Origin: Bacillus sp. EB600
GTDB lineage: Bacteria; Bacillota; Bacilli; Bacillales; Cytobacillaceae
Length of the DNA stretch: 64,000 nucleotides
Assembly: GCF_024494385.1 (NCBI RefSeq)
Contig: NZ_JAEVLT010000015.1
Span: 46,081-110,080 of the forward strand
Direction: 5' to 3'
Shown: in pieces, positions 25,359-35,374 of the stretch
How the letters are laid out: each line of letters begins with the position of its first letter
Position numbering within the stretch: position 1 is the stretch's first letter
Notes under the pieces: model-generated
Database searches by the model: none
What the model saw: only the letters and a program-made list of their open reading frames with translations
Told to the model about the DNA's origin: nothing
Made by a program: the position numbers and the translations under genes

Positions 25359-25388
25359 AGTAAAACAAGTTACTGTTCTACTGCCTTA
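25359..25388 (-). terminator. Terminator of spoVR
   Basis: An imperfect stem (10 of 12 pairs) built on the ACAGTAAAACA / TGTTCTACTG arms is followed by TCTTTT on the minus strand. Confidence 0.55.
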
Positions 25389-25394
25389 CTCATC

Positions 25395-26804
25395 CTATAA
25401 ATATTTCCGATGCACACTCTTCCCATCATACGTAAACAGCATGTTCCTCTCTTCAACCATTGTCTCCATATGGACAGGCCTTCCCCAAAGCTGATGGATA
25501 TATGGCAATACCTTTTCTAAGTACTTTACATCTAATTCAACACCTTCATACCAATGCTTCAAGTAGAGTTCACCGTTTTTCAGGTAGTCTCCATCATCAA
25601 CCGTAATATACGGAAACCCTCCATTAACCCTCATATTCACAAGCTGGTCGCGAACCTCTTCCCACTGTTTATCAACAATTTTATAATCCCTTCCTTGTTT
25701 TTGGAACAGATACATATCCTCCCTCAGGACAAGATCCTTTGTTAAATAATTGCGAAGGAAAGAAATATCGGATTCGATTTCACGGACTTCAAATATTTTT
25801 TCTCGGCCGGAATCTGGCTTGGCACCTCTTCTTATCATTTCCTCAGTCGGATTATTGTAACGTTCTTCAATATCTTCATAAATTTTAATTCCTAAATAAT
25901 AAGGGTTTATCCCTGTTTTTGAAGGCTGTACAACCCCGGCATTTAGTTTAGCAAACTCAATTGCTTCTCCACTCGTTAAATCCATTTCCCTTAAAATGCG
26001 CTGATGCCAATAAGATGCCCAGCCTTCATTCATGATTTTTGTTTCCAGCTGCGGCCAAAAGTACAGCATTTCTTCACGCATCATCGTCAATATATCCCGC
26101 TGCCACTCTTCAAGCTCCCTGCTATAGGATTCAATAAACAGGAGCAAATCCTTTTCCGGTTTAGGCGGGAACTTTTTTCTAAACGACTTTTTCTCTTCAT
26201 TACCTTTTTTTTCATCCAACTTCCACAGATCATCATATGGCGTTGCAATCGGTCGATCTTCCGACTCTTCTGCATCTTCCATGGACCAAGACAATTTTGG
26301 CCGCATTAAAGATGGATCGATATGTTCATCAATAGCTAAAACCGCGTCCAAAAATGTTTCTACTTCTTTTTTTCCGTATTTGATTTCATATTGGCGAATT
26401 CGTTCTGCAGTTGCCGCCATGCTTTCAACCATATCCCGCTTTGTATTGACGAAACGAACATTGTTTTTAAAAAAATCACAATGGGCAAGTACATGTGCGA
26501 CGATCAATTTATTTTGAATAAGCGAATTAGAATCTAATAAAAATGCATAGCATGGATTAGAATTGATGACCAGTTCATAAATTCTACTTAATCCTAAATC
26601 GTAATGAAGCTTCATTTTGTAAAATTGCTTTCCGAAACTCCAGTGCGAGAAACGAGTTGGCATTCCATAGGCACCAAATGTATAAATGATATCCGCAGGG
26701 CAAATTTCATATCGCATGGGATAATAATCTAACCCAAATCCGCTGGCAATTTCAGTTATTTCACTAATGGCATATTCAAGCGCTTTTCGGCCTTCCACTT
26801 CCAT
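25395..26804 (-). CDS. spoVR: SpoVR family protein, stage V sporulation
   Basis: This 469-aa soluble protein is needed in B. subtilis for normal spore cortex formation. Typical family segments are [30 protein letters not shown] near the N-terminus, [32 protein letters not shown], and [13 protein letters not shown] with its conserved His. No enzyme activity is established. The family often travels with PrkA and YhbH-type proteins; here those are 28 kb away but present. The ATG follows AAGGGGG. Full length. Confidence 0.95.
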   Translation of the reverse strand: MEVEGRKALEYAISEITEIASGFGLDYYPMRYEICPADIIYTFGAYGMPTRFSHWSFGKQFYKMKLHYDLGLSRIYELVINSNPCYAFLLDSNSLIQNKLIVAHVLAHCDFFKNNVRFVNTKRDMVESMAATAERIRQYEIKYGKKEVETFLDAVLAIDEHIDPSLMRPKLSWSMEDAEESEDRPIATPYDDLWKLDEKKGNEEKKSFRKKFPPKPEKDLLLFIESYSRELEEWQRDILTMMREEMLYFWPQLETKIMNEGWASYWHQRILREMDLTSGEAIEFAKLNAGVVQPSKTGINPYYLGIKIYEDIEERYNNPTEEMIRRGAKPDSGREKIFEVREIESDISFLRNYLTKDLVLREDMYLFQKQGRDYKIVDKQWEEVRDQLVNMRVNGGFPYITVDDGDYLKNGELYLKHWYEGVELDVKYLEKVLPYIHQLWGRPVHMETMVEERNMLFTYDGKSVHRKYL

Positions 26805-26932
26805 CAGCCATTCCCCCTTTTCCTCTTACCACAATGTATGAAGAGAAAACGGGAATGATGAGACGAGAATGAGTAAAAAACGACAGAAACCTGAAAATTC
26901 ATCTTATTTTTCTAGAAAATAAGGATAAAAAT

Positions 26933-27916
26933 TTATTCCATAAACTTCTTTGCTTCCGTTGCAATCATCATACCGACATACTTGTTACGCTTCCACTCTT
27001 CTTTAAAAACCGTAAGTGGTGGATTCCTGTCACCAACAAGATAACTTATTTCAATTGTCATTGCCGGCCGATGGTACGTTGTGATAAACCAATCTGTAAA
27101 ACCGCCCCCGATTGCTTTCTTTGGCGGCTTTGCTAACTTATATCCAGTTAGTTTTGCCACCTTTTTAGCAAGTATGCGATCACGGTTAAGATGATCTCCA
27201 TTCTTATATCTCCAAAAAATTTCTCTCCCTGCTGTATGATAGGAAAGAGCAGCAATTGGCTGAATTTCCTCTACAAAATTCGTTAAGGCTACTACTTCTT
27301 CTGCTTCCATCGGTGCTTTACCTTTATAAAATTGGTACGATGGCCTATTTGGTTTTTGCTGAATCTTTTCCCATCCAGCGGGATATTGTCTGTTTAAATC
27401 CACTCCCATTCCGTTTGCTTTCCAGCGAATATAGTGATCCCAGCCTTCATTCATGAACATTAAACGATTTTGGTGTTCTGAGGGGAACATATTTATTTTA
27501 TTTTGCTGAATGGAAACTCCGTCCGGATTTAGCATCGGGATAACCCAAATTGAAACTTCATTCAAAACATCCGTTTGATAAGCACCAATACTCAAATGAT
27601 TTTGATAGGCTGCTGTGTAGGTCTGAAGCATTTTCATCAATATCACACTCGTTAGCCATTCACGCCCGTGATGAGCACCAATGAATAAGATATTTTTCTT
27701 TCCCTCACCCAATTTAACCGCGTAAATGTTTCGGCCAAAGTGAGTAGTTCCGATCGTCTTTATTTGTATGTTTTCATTGTATGTATTTTTAAGCCGCACC
27801 AAATCATCCTTTAGCACTTCATAGGAATAGGGTTTATCTGTTTGGATAACATTTGCTTCAGCCTTTGTTGCCAATAAAAAAGAAAACAACAATAGAATCC
27901 AAAACCACCTAAACAT
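26933..27916 (-). CDS. Secreted M14-family zinc carboxypeptidase
   Basis: This 327-aa protein has a signal peptide (ending ATKAEA). The M14 peptidase domain has the zinc motif HxxE in GAHHGREWLT (about 82), the third zinc ligand in ALSYHTAGREIFW, substrate-binding NPDGV and VDLNRQYP, and the catalytic Glu in TIEISYLVGD. This pattern fits gamma-D-glutamyl-meso-diaminopimelate peptidases that cut peptidoglycan stems. The position near spoVR suggests a cell-wall or spore role. ATG 27916 follows GGAGGGG. No LysM repeats are present. Confidence 0.88.
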   Translation of the reverse strand: MFRWFWILLLFSFLLATKAEANVIQTDKPYSYEVLKDDLVRLKNTYNENIQIKTIGTTHFGRNIYAVKLGEGKKNILFIGAHHGREWLTSVILMKMLQTYTAAYQNHLSIGAYQTDVLNEVSIWVIPMLNPDGVSIQQNKINMFPSEHQNRLMFMNEGWDHYIRWKANGMGVDLNRQYPAGWEKIQQKPNRPSYQFYKGKAPMEAEEVVALTNFVEEIQPIAALSYHTAGREIFWRYKNGDHLNRDRILAKKVAKLTGYKLAKPPKKAIGGGFTDWFITTYHRPAMTIEISYLVGDRNPPLTVFKEEWKRNKYVGMMIATEAKKFME

Positions 27917-28052
27917 TTGTCCCCTCCAATTTTTATCCCATGTAATAGTTTACAATCCGCTTAAAACCTAATGCCCAACATTTTCTGTGAAAGTTCTTGG
28001 CAGAAAGTCATACACTATAATCAACTCCTATATTTAAGGAGGAGACTTTAAA

Positions 28053-28307
28053 ATGACGAAGATGGATTATGATCGAGCGTTATATTATACGCACCGGTCT
28101 GAATGGGATAACTTATTGATATTAATGGTAAGAACAAAAGACCAATTCTTATCAAAGAAGATTGAGCATTTCCTGCATGCTTACAACTTTGAAAAGAATT
28201 ACTCAGTTATTGAGAAAAAGCTTTATTCACTTTTACGTTACATTGACCACGCAAATGAAATTGTTGAACAGGATATTGAACCCGTAACGTTGTATAGTCT
28301 TTCCTAG
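28053..28307 (+). CDS. yhdB: Conserved protein YhdB
   Basis: This 84-aa cytoplasmic protein matches Bacillus YhdB closely (DYDRALYYTHRSEWDNLLIL, IEHFLHAYNFEKNY). The gene is next to spoVR in B. subtilis as here. Function unknown. The ATG follows AAGGAGG, and a good terminator follows the gene. Confidence 0.82.
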   Translation: MTKMDYDRALYYTHRSEWDNLLILMVRTKDQFLSKKIEHFLHAYNFEKNYSVIEKKLYSLLRYIDHANEIVEQDIEPVTLYSLS

Positions 28308-28377
28308 AACAATGAGCTGATACACTTTATTGTGCTGAAAATCTTTACCAACCGGGCAAAAAGAATTCCACCATATA

Positions 28378-28414
28378 AAAACACGGCTTCCTCCTCGGAA
28401 ACCGTGTTTTTTCT
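28378..28414 (+). terminator. Intrinsic terminator
   Basis: AAAACACGG (28378-28386) / CCGTGTTTT (28402-28410), with an inner TTCC/GGAA pair and a T-run. Confidence 0.9.
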
Positions 28415-28447
28415 AAGTATCGATAAATTTCAACTTTGAACTTTGAT

Positions 28448-28562
28448 AACTGGTCTAGCTTCGACGCACAGGATGTGCCAGTGCCGACGTTGCCGCCAGG
28501 ACGGTGGGGCTTTTAGTCGACCAGCGCCCACCGACTAGTGTACGTCGCTATACGGACGCTTC
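28448..28562. repeat. Dispersed Bacillaceae intergenic repeat, inverted copy
   Basis: Read on the minus strand it contains AAGCGTCCGTATAGCGACGT, then ACACTAGTCGG and a GGCGCTGGTCGACT segment. It is related to the copy at 19521-19652 and oriented oppositely. The middle holds a GC-rich stem not seen in the other copy. Confidence 0.6.
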
Positions 28563-28569
28563 CACTTTC

Positions 28570-30297
28570 TTATTTCATTTTTTGATTTACAAGCTCCATA
28601 AAATTCTCTGCGGTTGACTGTAATTTTTGTTGACTTTCTTCAAGGCTTGTACTGTTGACTCCAAAATAGAATTTCACTTTTGGTTCCGTTCCAGACGGCC
28701 GCAAGCAAACCCATGATCCATCTTCAAATATATACTTTAGAACATTCGATTTAGGCAGATCGATTGTTTCAGAACCGCGATTTGTTATACGGATACCTGT
28801 TAAATAATCTTCACTTGATTGAACAGCCAAGCTGCCAAGATCCTTTAATGGCTCAGCACGGAAAGAGGCTAAAATTCGCTGAATCATTTCTGCCCCGTCT
28901 TTTCCTTTTAATGTTAGAGAGCGGAGTCCTTCCTGATAATAACCGTATTTTTCAAATACCTGCAATAAACCTTCATAGAGTGACATACCCTGTTTTTTAT
29001 AGTAAGCACAAACTTCCGTTGCTAAAATAGCAGCTTGCACAGCATCTTTATCACGAACAAAGTCACCAATCAAATATCCGTAGCTTTCTTCATACCCAAA
29101 CAAAAAGGAGTGTTCACCGGTAGTCTTAAATTCATTGATTTTTTCAGCAATAAACTTAAAGCCTGTTAAGACATCAATTGTCTCAAGACCATACGCTGCT
29201 GCAATCGCTTTGCCTATTTCAGATGTCACAATCGTTTTGAGGACAGTACCATTTTTCGGAAGGTTTCCTTTAGCTTGCTTTTGGCTAAGGATATAATTAA
29301 GTAATAAAGCACCTGTTTGGTTTCCTGTTAAAACGACGTATTCCCCTTCATTATTCAAAACAGCTATCCCTAAACGGTCACCATCGGGGTCTGTGCCGAT
29401 TAATAAATCTGCTCCATATTCTTTCCCATCCCGGATCGCCAATTCAAAGGCGGCATGTTCTTCTGGATTTGGGCTTTTTACTGTTGAAAATTCTGGATCT
29501 GGCTGCTCCTGTTCTTTTACAACATGGACATTTTTATAGCCAAGTGCTGTCAGTGCATTACGAACCGGTTTATTAGCAGACCCATGTAATGGCGTAAACA
29601 CGATCTTGATATCAGATTCTTGAGCAAGGTCTGGGTTTTCAGATATTGTTCGTAATTTTTCAATGTAAGCCTGATCAATCTCAGCGCCAATCGTGACAAT
29701 TAAACCAGCCTCGCGCAACTTCTCCTCATCATCAACATCGATTAATAGTTCATTCTCGATTGCATTCACTTTAGAGATTACTTGATCTGCATGTTCAAGA
29801 GTCAACTGCCCTCCATCTGATCCATACACCTTATAACCATTATATTCAGGCGGGTTATGGCTTGCTGTAATCACAATTCCAGAAAAAGCATGGAAATATC
29901 TTAACGCAAAGGATAACTCTGGTGTCGGCCTTAACTCATCAAAAATGTATGTTTGAATGCCGCGTGTAGCAAGTGTCTTTGCTGCTTCTAACGCAAACTC
30001 TGGTGATTTACGGCGGGAATCATAGGCAATGACAACACCACGTTTTTTTGCTTCAAACCCATGTTCCTCTATGTATGCTGCTAAACCAGCAGTTGCTTTT
30101 CGAACCGTGTAGAGGTTCATCCGGTTTGTTCCAGCCCCGATTTCTCCCCGCATACCGCCAGTTCCAAATTCTAAGTTTTTATAAAAAGCCTCCTCAAGTT
30201 GTTTATCATCTTTAGCTATGTCTGCTAACTGTGTTTTTAATTCTGCATCTAAATTTTCAAACTGAATCCATCTATTTGCATTTGCTTTCCAATCCAT
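28570..30297 (-). CDS. pgcA: Phosphoglucomutase PgcA (alpha-PGM family)
   Basis: This 575-aa enzyme interconverts glucose-1- and glucose-6-phosphate, feeding UDP-glucose, teichoic acid and glycolipid synthesis. The catalytic phosphoserine loop is [17 protein letters not shown] (about 145), the metal-binding loop is [12 protein letters not shown] (about 305), the sugar-binding segment is FGYEESYGY, and the phosphate-binding loop is [14 protein letters not shown]. It matches B. subtilis YhxB/PgcA in length. ATG 30297 follows AGGAGG. Confidence 0.94.
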   Translation of the reverse strand: MDWKANANRWIQFENLDAELKTQLADIAKDDKQLEEAFYKNLEFGTGGMRGEIGAGTNRMNLYTVRKATAGLAAYIEEHGFEAKKRGVVIAYDSRRKSPEFALEAAKTLATRGIQTYIFDELRPTPELSFALRYFHAFSGIVITASHNPPEYNGYKVYGSDGGQLTLEHADQVISKVNAIENELLIDVDDEEKLREAGLIVTIGAEIDQAYIEKLRTISENPDLAQESDIKIVFTPLHGSANKPVRNALTALGYKNVHVVKEQEQPDPEFSTVKSPNPEEHAAFELAIRDGKEYGADLLIGTDPDGDRLGIAVLNNEGEYVVLTGNQTGALLLNYILSQKQAKGNLPKNGTVLKTIVTSEIGKAIAAAYGLETIDVLTGFKFIAEKINEFKTTGEHSFLFGYEESYGYLIGDFVRDKDAVQAAILATEVCAYYKKQGMSLYEGLLQVFEKYGYYQEGLRSLTLKGKDGAEMIQRILASFRAEPLKDLGSLAVQSSEDYLTGIRITNRGSETIDLPKSNVLKYIFEDGSWVCLRPSGTEPKVKFYFGVNSTSLEESQQKLQSTAENFMELVNQKMK

Positions 30298-30460
30298 TGG
30301 TTTCCTCCTGCTTTTTGGTATCAATACTTTTTCAAGAATAGTTTACTAAGCCATTTAGCTGATAGGCATTGTTTTTTTAATTCCGCCCAATAATCTTAAT
30401 CACCCTTTATTTTACAATTTGCCTTTACGAAAGTACAAGCTTTTTAATATAAACAAAAAC

Positions 30461-30487
30461 AAAACGCCTAGTATGCAGGCGCTTTGT
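30461..30487 (-). terminator. Terminator after yhcU
   Basis: AAAACGCCT (30461-30469) / AGGCGCTTT (30477-30485), one mismatch; T-rich on the minus strand. Confidence 0.75.
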
Positions 30488-30492
30488 TAGTT

Positions 30493-30891
30493 TTATATTA
30501 GCATCTCATTGGCAGCCTTTGCATAAACACTAAAAAAACATTTTTTCATGTTCTTTGCCTCTACAAATTGCTCATAATAAAATGGGAAAAACAATCCAAA
30601 CCTTTCTAGGTTTTCTACATTTTTGTTAAAAAGTGCAGCGTATTCACACTCTAAGGTTGGCAGCTCAAGTATCGATACAACTGTTTGTAGACTGGTCATT
30701 ACCTGAAATGCATCTTTTAAAGTACTGAAATCTTCATAGTGATCGTAATAGTTATGCAATACATTTAAACGTTCGAACTCTCTAATTTCATCATCAGCAA
30801 AATAAAGTGGAAACACATTGGTATAAATGTACCGCACAAGCTCGCTGATTTCTTCCTCCTGACCCGGTGTGGAGGCAAAAACAATCTTCAC
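30493..30891 (-). CDS. yhcU: YhcU-like protein
   Basis: This 132-aa cytoplasmic protein resembles B. subtilis YhcU (SELVRYIYTNVFPLYFADDEI, TLKDAFQVMTSLQTV). It is divergent from the adjacent yhcT, as in B. subtilis. Function unknown; no signal peptide or membrane helix. GTG 30891 follows AAAGGTGG. Confidence 0.78.
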   Translation of the reverse strand: MKIVFASTPGQEEEISELVRYIYTNVFPLYFADDEIREFERLNVLHNYYDHYEDFSTLKDAFQVMTSLQTVVSILELPTLECEYAALFNKNVENLERFGLFFPFYYEQFVEAKNMKKCFFSVYAKAANEMLI

Positions 30892-31082
30892 TTATAACCC
30901 ACCTTTGCCATCGTTAGTTTCTATCGTAAAATATAGGATAAGAATAACATAAATTTAGCCGATGGAGGCGTGGTAATTATAACCACGATTAAATGCTAAA
31001 AGCGTCTGGCCTGTGTTTCAGAAGAGACAGTTCTTTAATTACAAAAAAGGATAATCAATGACAACCGCGAAAGGAGTCGAAT

Positions 31083-32006
31083 ATGCTGCAAACAAACCGT
31101 AAGGGAAAGTGGTTTGAAGCCATAGTTCCTAATGAATGGGAAGGCTTTAACCTCGAAGATGTCTTCCGAAAAATATGGGAAGCACCAAAAAAATTAACCT
31201 ATACATTTCGAATTGAAAACAAAGTCTTACTAAACAGCAACACCCCGAACTGGAATATGCCTTTGGTTCATGGGGATAAAATAATGATAAGCCTTTTTGA
31301 GGAAACAAGTGGAGAAGCTCCTCCCACATTCTATGATGTCCCTATTCTTTATGAGGATGATCATTTAATTGTTTTTAATAAACCTGCTTTTATGAGTACG
31401 CATCCGAACAATATCGAAGTAGATAAGGACACACTTCTCAATGCAGCTATCTACCATTTACAGGCAAAAGGTGAGAGTAGAAACATCCGCCATGTTCATC
31501 GATTAGATCGAGATACAACGGGAGCAATCCTGTTTGCAAAACATCCATTGGCGGGAGCCATATTAGATCGAATGCTAGAGCTACGAAAAATCAAACGGAC
31601 CTATATAGCGATAGTTAATGGATTATTACCTTCAAAAAAAGGAATTATTCATGAACCTATCGGACGTGATCGGCATCACGCAACCAAAAGACGTGTTTCA
31701 TTAACCGGACAGGATGCAATTACTCATTATCAAGTTTTGAAAGAAGATAAGAAACAAAAGCTTACATATGTAAAATGCTGGCTTGAAACGGGAAGAACTC
31801 ATCAAATACGTGTTCATTTTAGTCACATAGGACATCCGCTCGCAGGAGATCTACTCTATGGAGGGGGTGCTTTCTTTAACCGTCAAGCGTTACACGCAGC
31901 AAAGCTTGAATTTGTCCATCCATTAACGGGTGAAAAGATTATTTGTCATGCCCCTTTTATCGATAACCCACAAATATTTAAAGGAATTGATGTATATCAA
32001 TTATAA
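31083..32006 (+). CDS. yhcT: RluA-family pseudouridine synthase YhcT
   Basis: This 307-aa RNA-modifying enzyme converts uridine to pseudouridine, probably in rRNA. A short N-terminal S4-like segment precedes the catalytic domain with HRLDRDTTGAILFAKH (catalytic Asp about 145), KRTYIAIVNG, ETGRTHQIRVHFSHIGHPLAGDLLYGG and LHAAKLEFVHPLTGE. The ATG follows AAAGGAG. The position beside yhcU supports the name; target sites are not known from sequence. Confidence 0.9.
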   Translation: MLQTNRKGKWFEAIVPNEWEGFNLEDVFRKIWEAPKKLTYTFRIENKVLLNSNTPNWNMPLVHGDKIMISLFEETSGEAPPTFYDVPILYEDDHLIVFNKPAFMSTHPNNIEVDKDTLLNAAIYHLQAKGESRNIRHVHRLDRDTTGAILFAKHPLAGAILDRMLELRKIKRTYIAIVNGLLPSKKGIIHEPIGRDRHHATKRRVSLTGQDAITHYQVLKEDKKQKLTYVKCWLETGRTHQIRVHFSHIGHPLAGDLLYGGGAFFNRQALHAAKLEFVHPLTGEKIICHAPFIDNPQIFKGIDVYQL

Positions 32007-32055
32007 GTGCGGCTTACATAGGGAGATACTAGTTCGATGTAAAACGGGATAAATA

Positions 32056-32090
32056 AATGGAGCACCCTAAATTTTAGAGTGCTCCATTTT
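32056..32090. terminator. Intrinsic terminator
   Basis: AATGGAGCAC-C-CTAAA (32056-32071) / TTTAG-A-GTGCTCCATT (32073-32088), one mismatch, then TT. It lies between convergent genes. Confidence 0.85.
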
Positions 32091-32104
32091 GACGTTTTTA
32101 CTTA

Positions 32105-32359
32105 TTACCTTGCTTTTCTGAAGCCTCTTAAAATAAGACTTAACAGCAATACGAGGACAATCGCACCAATTATTGCTGGAATGATCGCAAAGTTGGCCAC
32201 GTTTGGACCCCAATTACCCAGAATTAAGGTTCCAAGCCAAGAACCCACAAATCCAGCAATAATATTTCCAATTATTCCTCCAGGTATATCTTTACCCAAA
32301 ACCATACCCGCAAGCCAACCGATTATTCCTCCGACAATTAATGACCAAAGAAATCCCAT
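32105..32359 (-). CDS. GlsB/YeaQ/YmgE family small membrane protein
   Basis: This 84-aa protein has three Gly-rich membrane helices with the family signature IVGGIIGWLAGMVLGKD and GGIIGNIIAGFVGSWLG. The family is called transglycosylase-associated and is often stress-induced; the molecular role is unknown. The ATG follows AAGGAG. Confidence 0.88.
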   Translation of the reverse strand: MGFLWSLIVGGIIGWLAGMVLGKDIPGGIIGNIIAGFVGSWLGTLILGNWGPNVANFAIIPAIIGAIVLVLLLSLILRGFRKAR

Positions 32360-32788
32360 TTTAACACTCCTTTTATCATTTACTGATTATTTCATGATTT
32401 AATCCCTGCTTTGTTCCTTCAAGCAATCATTAAATGGTAAAAAACCAATTGACTCAATTGGCTTTTTACTCTGATGACTGCTTGTACCGTTAAATTACCC
32501 TTTTTTCTTGAAAATAAACAAAAAAATACGGATTGTAACAAATAAACAATTACTTGTCTTTTTACCTTTTTAGCGGACTTGAAGTAGTTCCCTTTCCCGA
32601 TCCCATAATAAAATCTATATGCTTGGAAAGTAATAATAGTAATTGAGGGCAAATTAATTTACCATTCAGAATATTCTTTTGTTAAGTTTTTGTAAATTAA
32701 GTAAATTTAATTCATTTTCCGACATTTTTCATATAAAATTATCTCGTTTGGAATACTAATAACTTGGATGAATTACGGGGGTTAGAAC
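32360..32788. other. Intergenic region without a supported gene
   Basis: About 430 bp of AT-rich DNA. It contains the hairpin CCAATTG (32445-32451) / CAATTGG (32455-32461) with T-runs on both strands, and presumably the divergent promoters of the GlsB-like and DUF47 genes. I see no Pho box that I could defend. Confidence 0.5.
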
Positions 32789-33406
32789 ATGGCTTTTAAA
32801 AAAGAGGATAAATTTAATGTGCTGCTCAACAAAATTTCAACTAACTTAAAAGAGAGTGCAAATTACTTTACAGAGTATAAGTTGAAAAATGTTAGCGATC
32901 TAAAGATCTTTTCTGAAAGAATGAAGGAATATGAGACAAAAGGCGATATTTTTGTCCATGAAGTGATTACACAATTAAATGATGCTTTCATCACGCCAAT
33001 TGAACGTGAGGATATTTTACAACTTGCAATGAGCATGGATGATGTACTAGATGGACTTGAAGCATGTGCAGCATTATTTGAAATGTATTCCATGATACAA
33101 GCAGACGAATTTATGCTGAATTTTGTCGAATCAATTCAAGGCAGTGTCGACGAAATTGACAAAGCTATTGAGCTATTGTCAAGCAAGAAATTATTGCCAA
33201 TTAGAGAACATGCCATTAAAATAAAAGATTACGAATCAAGATGTGATAATATTTTACGACAATCCATTAAACATTTGTTTACCGTTGAAAAAGATCCGAT
33301 TCGGATTATTCAATTTAAAGAAATTTATGAAACGCTTGAGGACATTGCTGATTATTGTCAAACAGTTGCAAACACGTTAGAAACCATTATTATGAAAAAT
33401 GCATAA
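32789..33406 (+). CDS. DUF47/PhoU-like regulator of phosphate transporter
   Basis: This 205-aa all-helical protein belongs to the TIGR00153/DUF47 family (FKKEDKFNVLL at the start; MDDVLDGLEACAALFEMYS and ETLEDIADYCQTVANTLE as the two PhoU-like acidic motifs). These proteins are encoded before Pit-type phosphate transporters and are thought to control them. The downstream pit gene begins 12 bp after the stop. In B. subtilis the pair is ykaA-pit. The ATG follows GGGGG. Confidence 0.9.
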   Translation: MAFKKEDKFNVLLNKISTNLKESANYFTEYKLKNVSDLKIFSERMKEYETKGDIFVHEVITQLNDAFITPIEREDILQLAMSMDDVLDGLEACAALFEMYSMIQADEFMLNFVESIQGSVDEIDKAIELLSSKKLLPIREHAIKIKDYESRCDNILRQSIKHLFTVEKDPIRIIQFKEIYETLEDIADYCQTVANTLETIIMKNA

Positions 33407-33418
33407 GGGAGCCTTAAA

Positions 33419-34417
33419 ATGAGTGGTTTATTACTTATAACGACACTGATTGTTATTGGTGCTTTAGTATTCGACTTTATTAATGGTTTCCATGATACGG
33501 CGAATGCAATTGCTACCTCTGTTTCTACAAAAGCGCTAAAACCCAGACAAGCTATCCTGTTAGCGGCTACAATGAATTTTGTAGGTGCATTAACCTTTAC
33601 GGGCGTTGCTAAAACAATTACATCCGATATTGTCGATCCATTCCATTTGCAAAATGGACATGTGGTCATTCTTGCTGCCTTACTTTCAGCTATCATTTGG
33701 AATTTACTTACATGGTATCTCGGGATCCCGAGTAGTTCCTCACACGCGATTATCGGATCTATAGCCGGGGCAGCCATTGCAGCGGCGGGATTTTCTATAT
33801 TAAAATATGCTGGATTCCTAAAAATCATCGAAGGTTTGATTATTTCACCGATCATTGCATTTATTGTGGGATATATCATATACAGCATCTTTAAAGTTTT
33901 CTTTAAAAACTATAATTTAACAAAAACAAACCGAACTTTTAGGTTTATCCAAATTGCGACTGCTGCATTGCAATCTTACTCTCACGGAACCAATGATGCT
34001 CAGAAATCAATGGGTATCATTACAATGGCACTTATTGCAAATGGGTTTGTTACATCAACGGATATTCCTCTATGGGTACAAATTGCCTGCGCCTGTTCTA
34101 TGGGACTTGGAACATCCATTGGCGGCTGGAAAATTATTAAAACAGTCGGTGGAAAAATCATGAAAATCCGTCCAATCAATGGAGTGGCTGCGGATTTAAC
34201 CGGAGCATTTGTTATCTTTGGTGCTACCTTTATTCATTTACCGGTAAGTACTACCCATGTTATCTCCTCTGGTATACTAGGTGTTGGCTCGTCACATCGT
34301 CTAAAAGGAGTTAAATGGGGCACCGCCCAACGGATGCTTATTACATGGGTAATTACTCTGCCGATCTCTGCATTATTGGCAGCTGCTATTTATCATATTA
34401 TTAACCTGATCTTTTAA
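33419..34417 (+). CDS. pit: Low-affinity inorganic phosphate transporter Pit
   Basis: This 332-aa PiT-family permease takes up phosphate, usually as a metal-phosphate complex driven by protons. It has about ten membrane helices and both PiT signatures: DFINGFHDTANAIATSVSTKAL near the N-terminus and ALQSYSHGTNDAQKSMGI near residue 185. WYLGIPSSSSHAIIGS and LPVSTTHVISSGILG are the paired repeat motifs. It is cotranscribed with the DUF47 gene and followed by a strong terminator. Confidence 0.94.
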   Translation: MSGLLLITTLIVIGALVFDFINGFHDTANAIATSVSTKALKPRQAILLAATMNFVGALTFTGVAKTITSDIVDPFHLQNGHVVILAALLSAIIWNLLTWYLGIPSSSSHAIIGSIAGAAIAAAGFSILKYAGFLKIIEGLIISPIIAFIVGYIIYSIFKVFFKNYNLTKTNRTFRFIQIATAALQSYSHGTNDAQKSMGIITMALIANGFVTSTDIPLWVQIACACSMGLGTSIGGWKIIKTVGGKIMKIRPINGVAADLTGAFVIFGATFIHLPVSTTHVISSGILGVGSSHRLKGVKWGTAQRMLITWVITLPISALLAAAIYHIINLIF

Positions 34418-34481
34418 AGAAACGCAGATAGCTTCTTCTTTGTCTTATATATGAACTTGATCCTTATATAATTAGATTTTG

Positions 34482-34518
34482 AAAACAAACGCCGGTTTAC
34501 CGGCGTTTGTTTTTTATC
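34482..34518 (+). terminator. Intrinsic terminator after pit
   Basis: A 14-bp perfect stem (34482-34495 / 34500-34513) with loop TTTA is followed by TTT. Confidence 0.93.
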
Positions 34519-34534
34519 TAACTTATTCATACTC

Positions 34535-34669
34535 TCACTTCATCCGATGTGACAATTCTTTAGCTTTTTACGTACATCTTTCCATTGCTGTAAGAACTGC
34601 TTCCCTAAATTGGTTTTTTTCAAGGCTTGCTACTGCTTCGATCGTTGTTCCTCCTGAAGTACAAACATT
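34535..34669 (-). pseudogene. Remnant of a pyrroline-5-carboxylate reductase (ProC-like) C-terminus
   Basis: Translating the minus strand gives NVCTSGGTTIEAVASLEKNQ, then FREAVLTAMERCT, an in-frame TAA, and KAKELSHRMK before a stop. The segment around SGGTTIEAV is the C-terminal proline-reductase signature (normally SPGGTTI-A). A full enzyme has about 270 residues; only the last 45 or so codons remain, with an internal stop. It is a decayed fragment between pit and the c-di-AMP riboswitch. Confidence 0.72.
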
Positions 34670-34896
34670 TCAGGAAGCAATTCAATTTCAAGTTCAATAT
34701 GGTACTCCTTTGAATGTAAAGTTATAAAAAAAGAATAATTTAGTATTTTCTATTAATTTTAATAGCGTTCTTTAGATGGGCCTATTAATTAGATCATTTT
34801 CCTCTATAAAGACTTAAACAAGTCACTCTCTCAAATAAATGGTTGTGATAGATATATACACTATTATTTGAGCTAATTTAGTCCTTTACAATTTAT

Positions 34897-35070
34897 TTTC
34901 TTCGGAGTAATATCTTGAGCATAGGAAATAATTCCATATTGCCTAATCCCGAAAGGGAACGGAGGACCCACTTTTTTGGGGTGTATTCTACAGATTTGTA
35001 GAAGGGATGTTAACTCTTTCGCCATCCTAACCCGTCAGCTAACTTCGTCGGCTAAAGCGAAGGAGGTCAA
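34897..35070 (+). ncRNA. c-di-AMP riboswitch (ydaO-yuaA type)
   Basis: Conserved aptamer blocks are present in order: TAATCCCGAAAGGGAACGGA GGACCCAC, the GGGGTGTATTC region, AAGGGATG, CCATCCTAACCCGTCAGCTA, then TTCGTCGGCTAAAGCGAAGGAGGTC. In B. subtilis this class turns off the K+ importer kimA when c-di-AMP is high. Here kimA is encoded downstream, but about 0.9 kb away. Confidence 0.95.
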
Positions 35071-35073
35071 AAG

Positions 35074-35102
35074 ACCACCTTAGGAAAGGTGCTTTTTTTG
35101 TG
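35074..35102 (+). terminator. Riboswitch expression-platform terminator
   Basis: CACCTT / AAGGTG with loop around AGGA, followed by CTTTTTTTG, directly after the c-di-AMP aptamer. Confidence 0.85.
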
Positions 35103-35374
35103 TTCTTTTACAAGAAAAGCCTGCCTTTCAATTTTGTGGTCTTTTGTTTTGGAAAGATCAAGGGAGATGAAACTCAGGATTGAGACCATTTAGAATATAG
35201 TATCACATTGTGGTCTATCAATGTTCAAGGACACACGGTTTATTGCATTTCATAAATAGTTTAAAATCTATAAGTATTCATTAACAAAATTGTTTAGTCC
35301 GTTGGAAGAATAGAAATTTTCATGTTTTTTTCACTGGAAATACTGTTTATGTATGTTTTAGGGGGTATTAAAAG
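35103..35374. other. AT-rich gap between riboswitch terminator and the 183-aa gene
   Basis: No gene is supported here. The 270 bp are AT-rich and could hold a second promoter for the downstream gene, but no clear -35/-10 pair stands out. Confidence 0.4.

Noticed and set aside
32419..32652. 77-codon minus-strand frame before the DUF47 gene
   Set aside because: No ribosome-binding site, biased composition and a terminator-like hairpin inside it.
34479..34727. 82-codon + strand frame after pit
   Set aside because: It overlaps the pit terminator and is antisense to the proC-like remnant.
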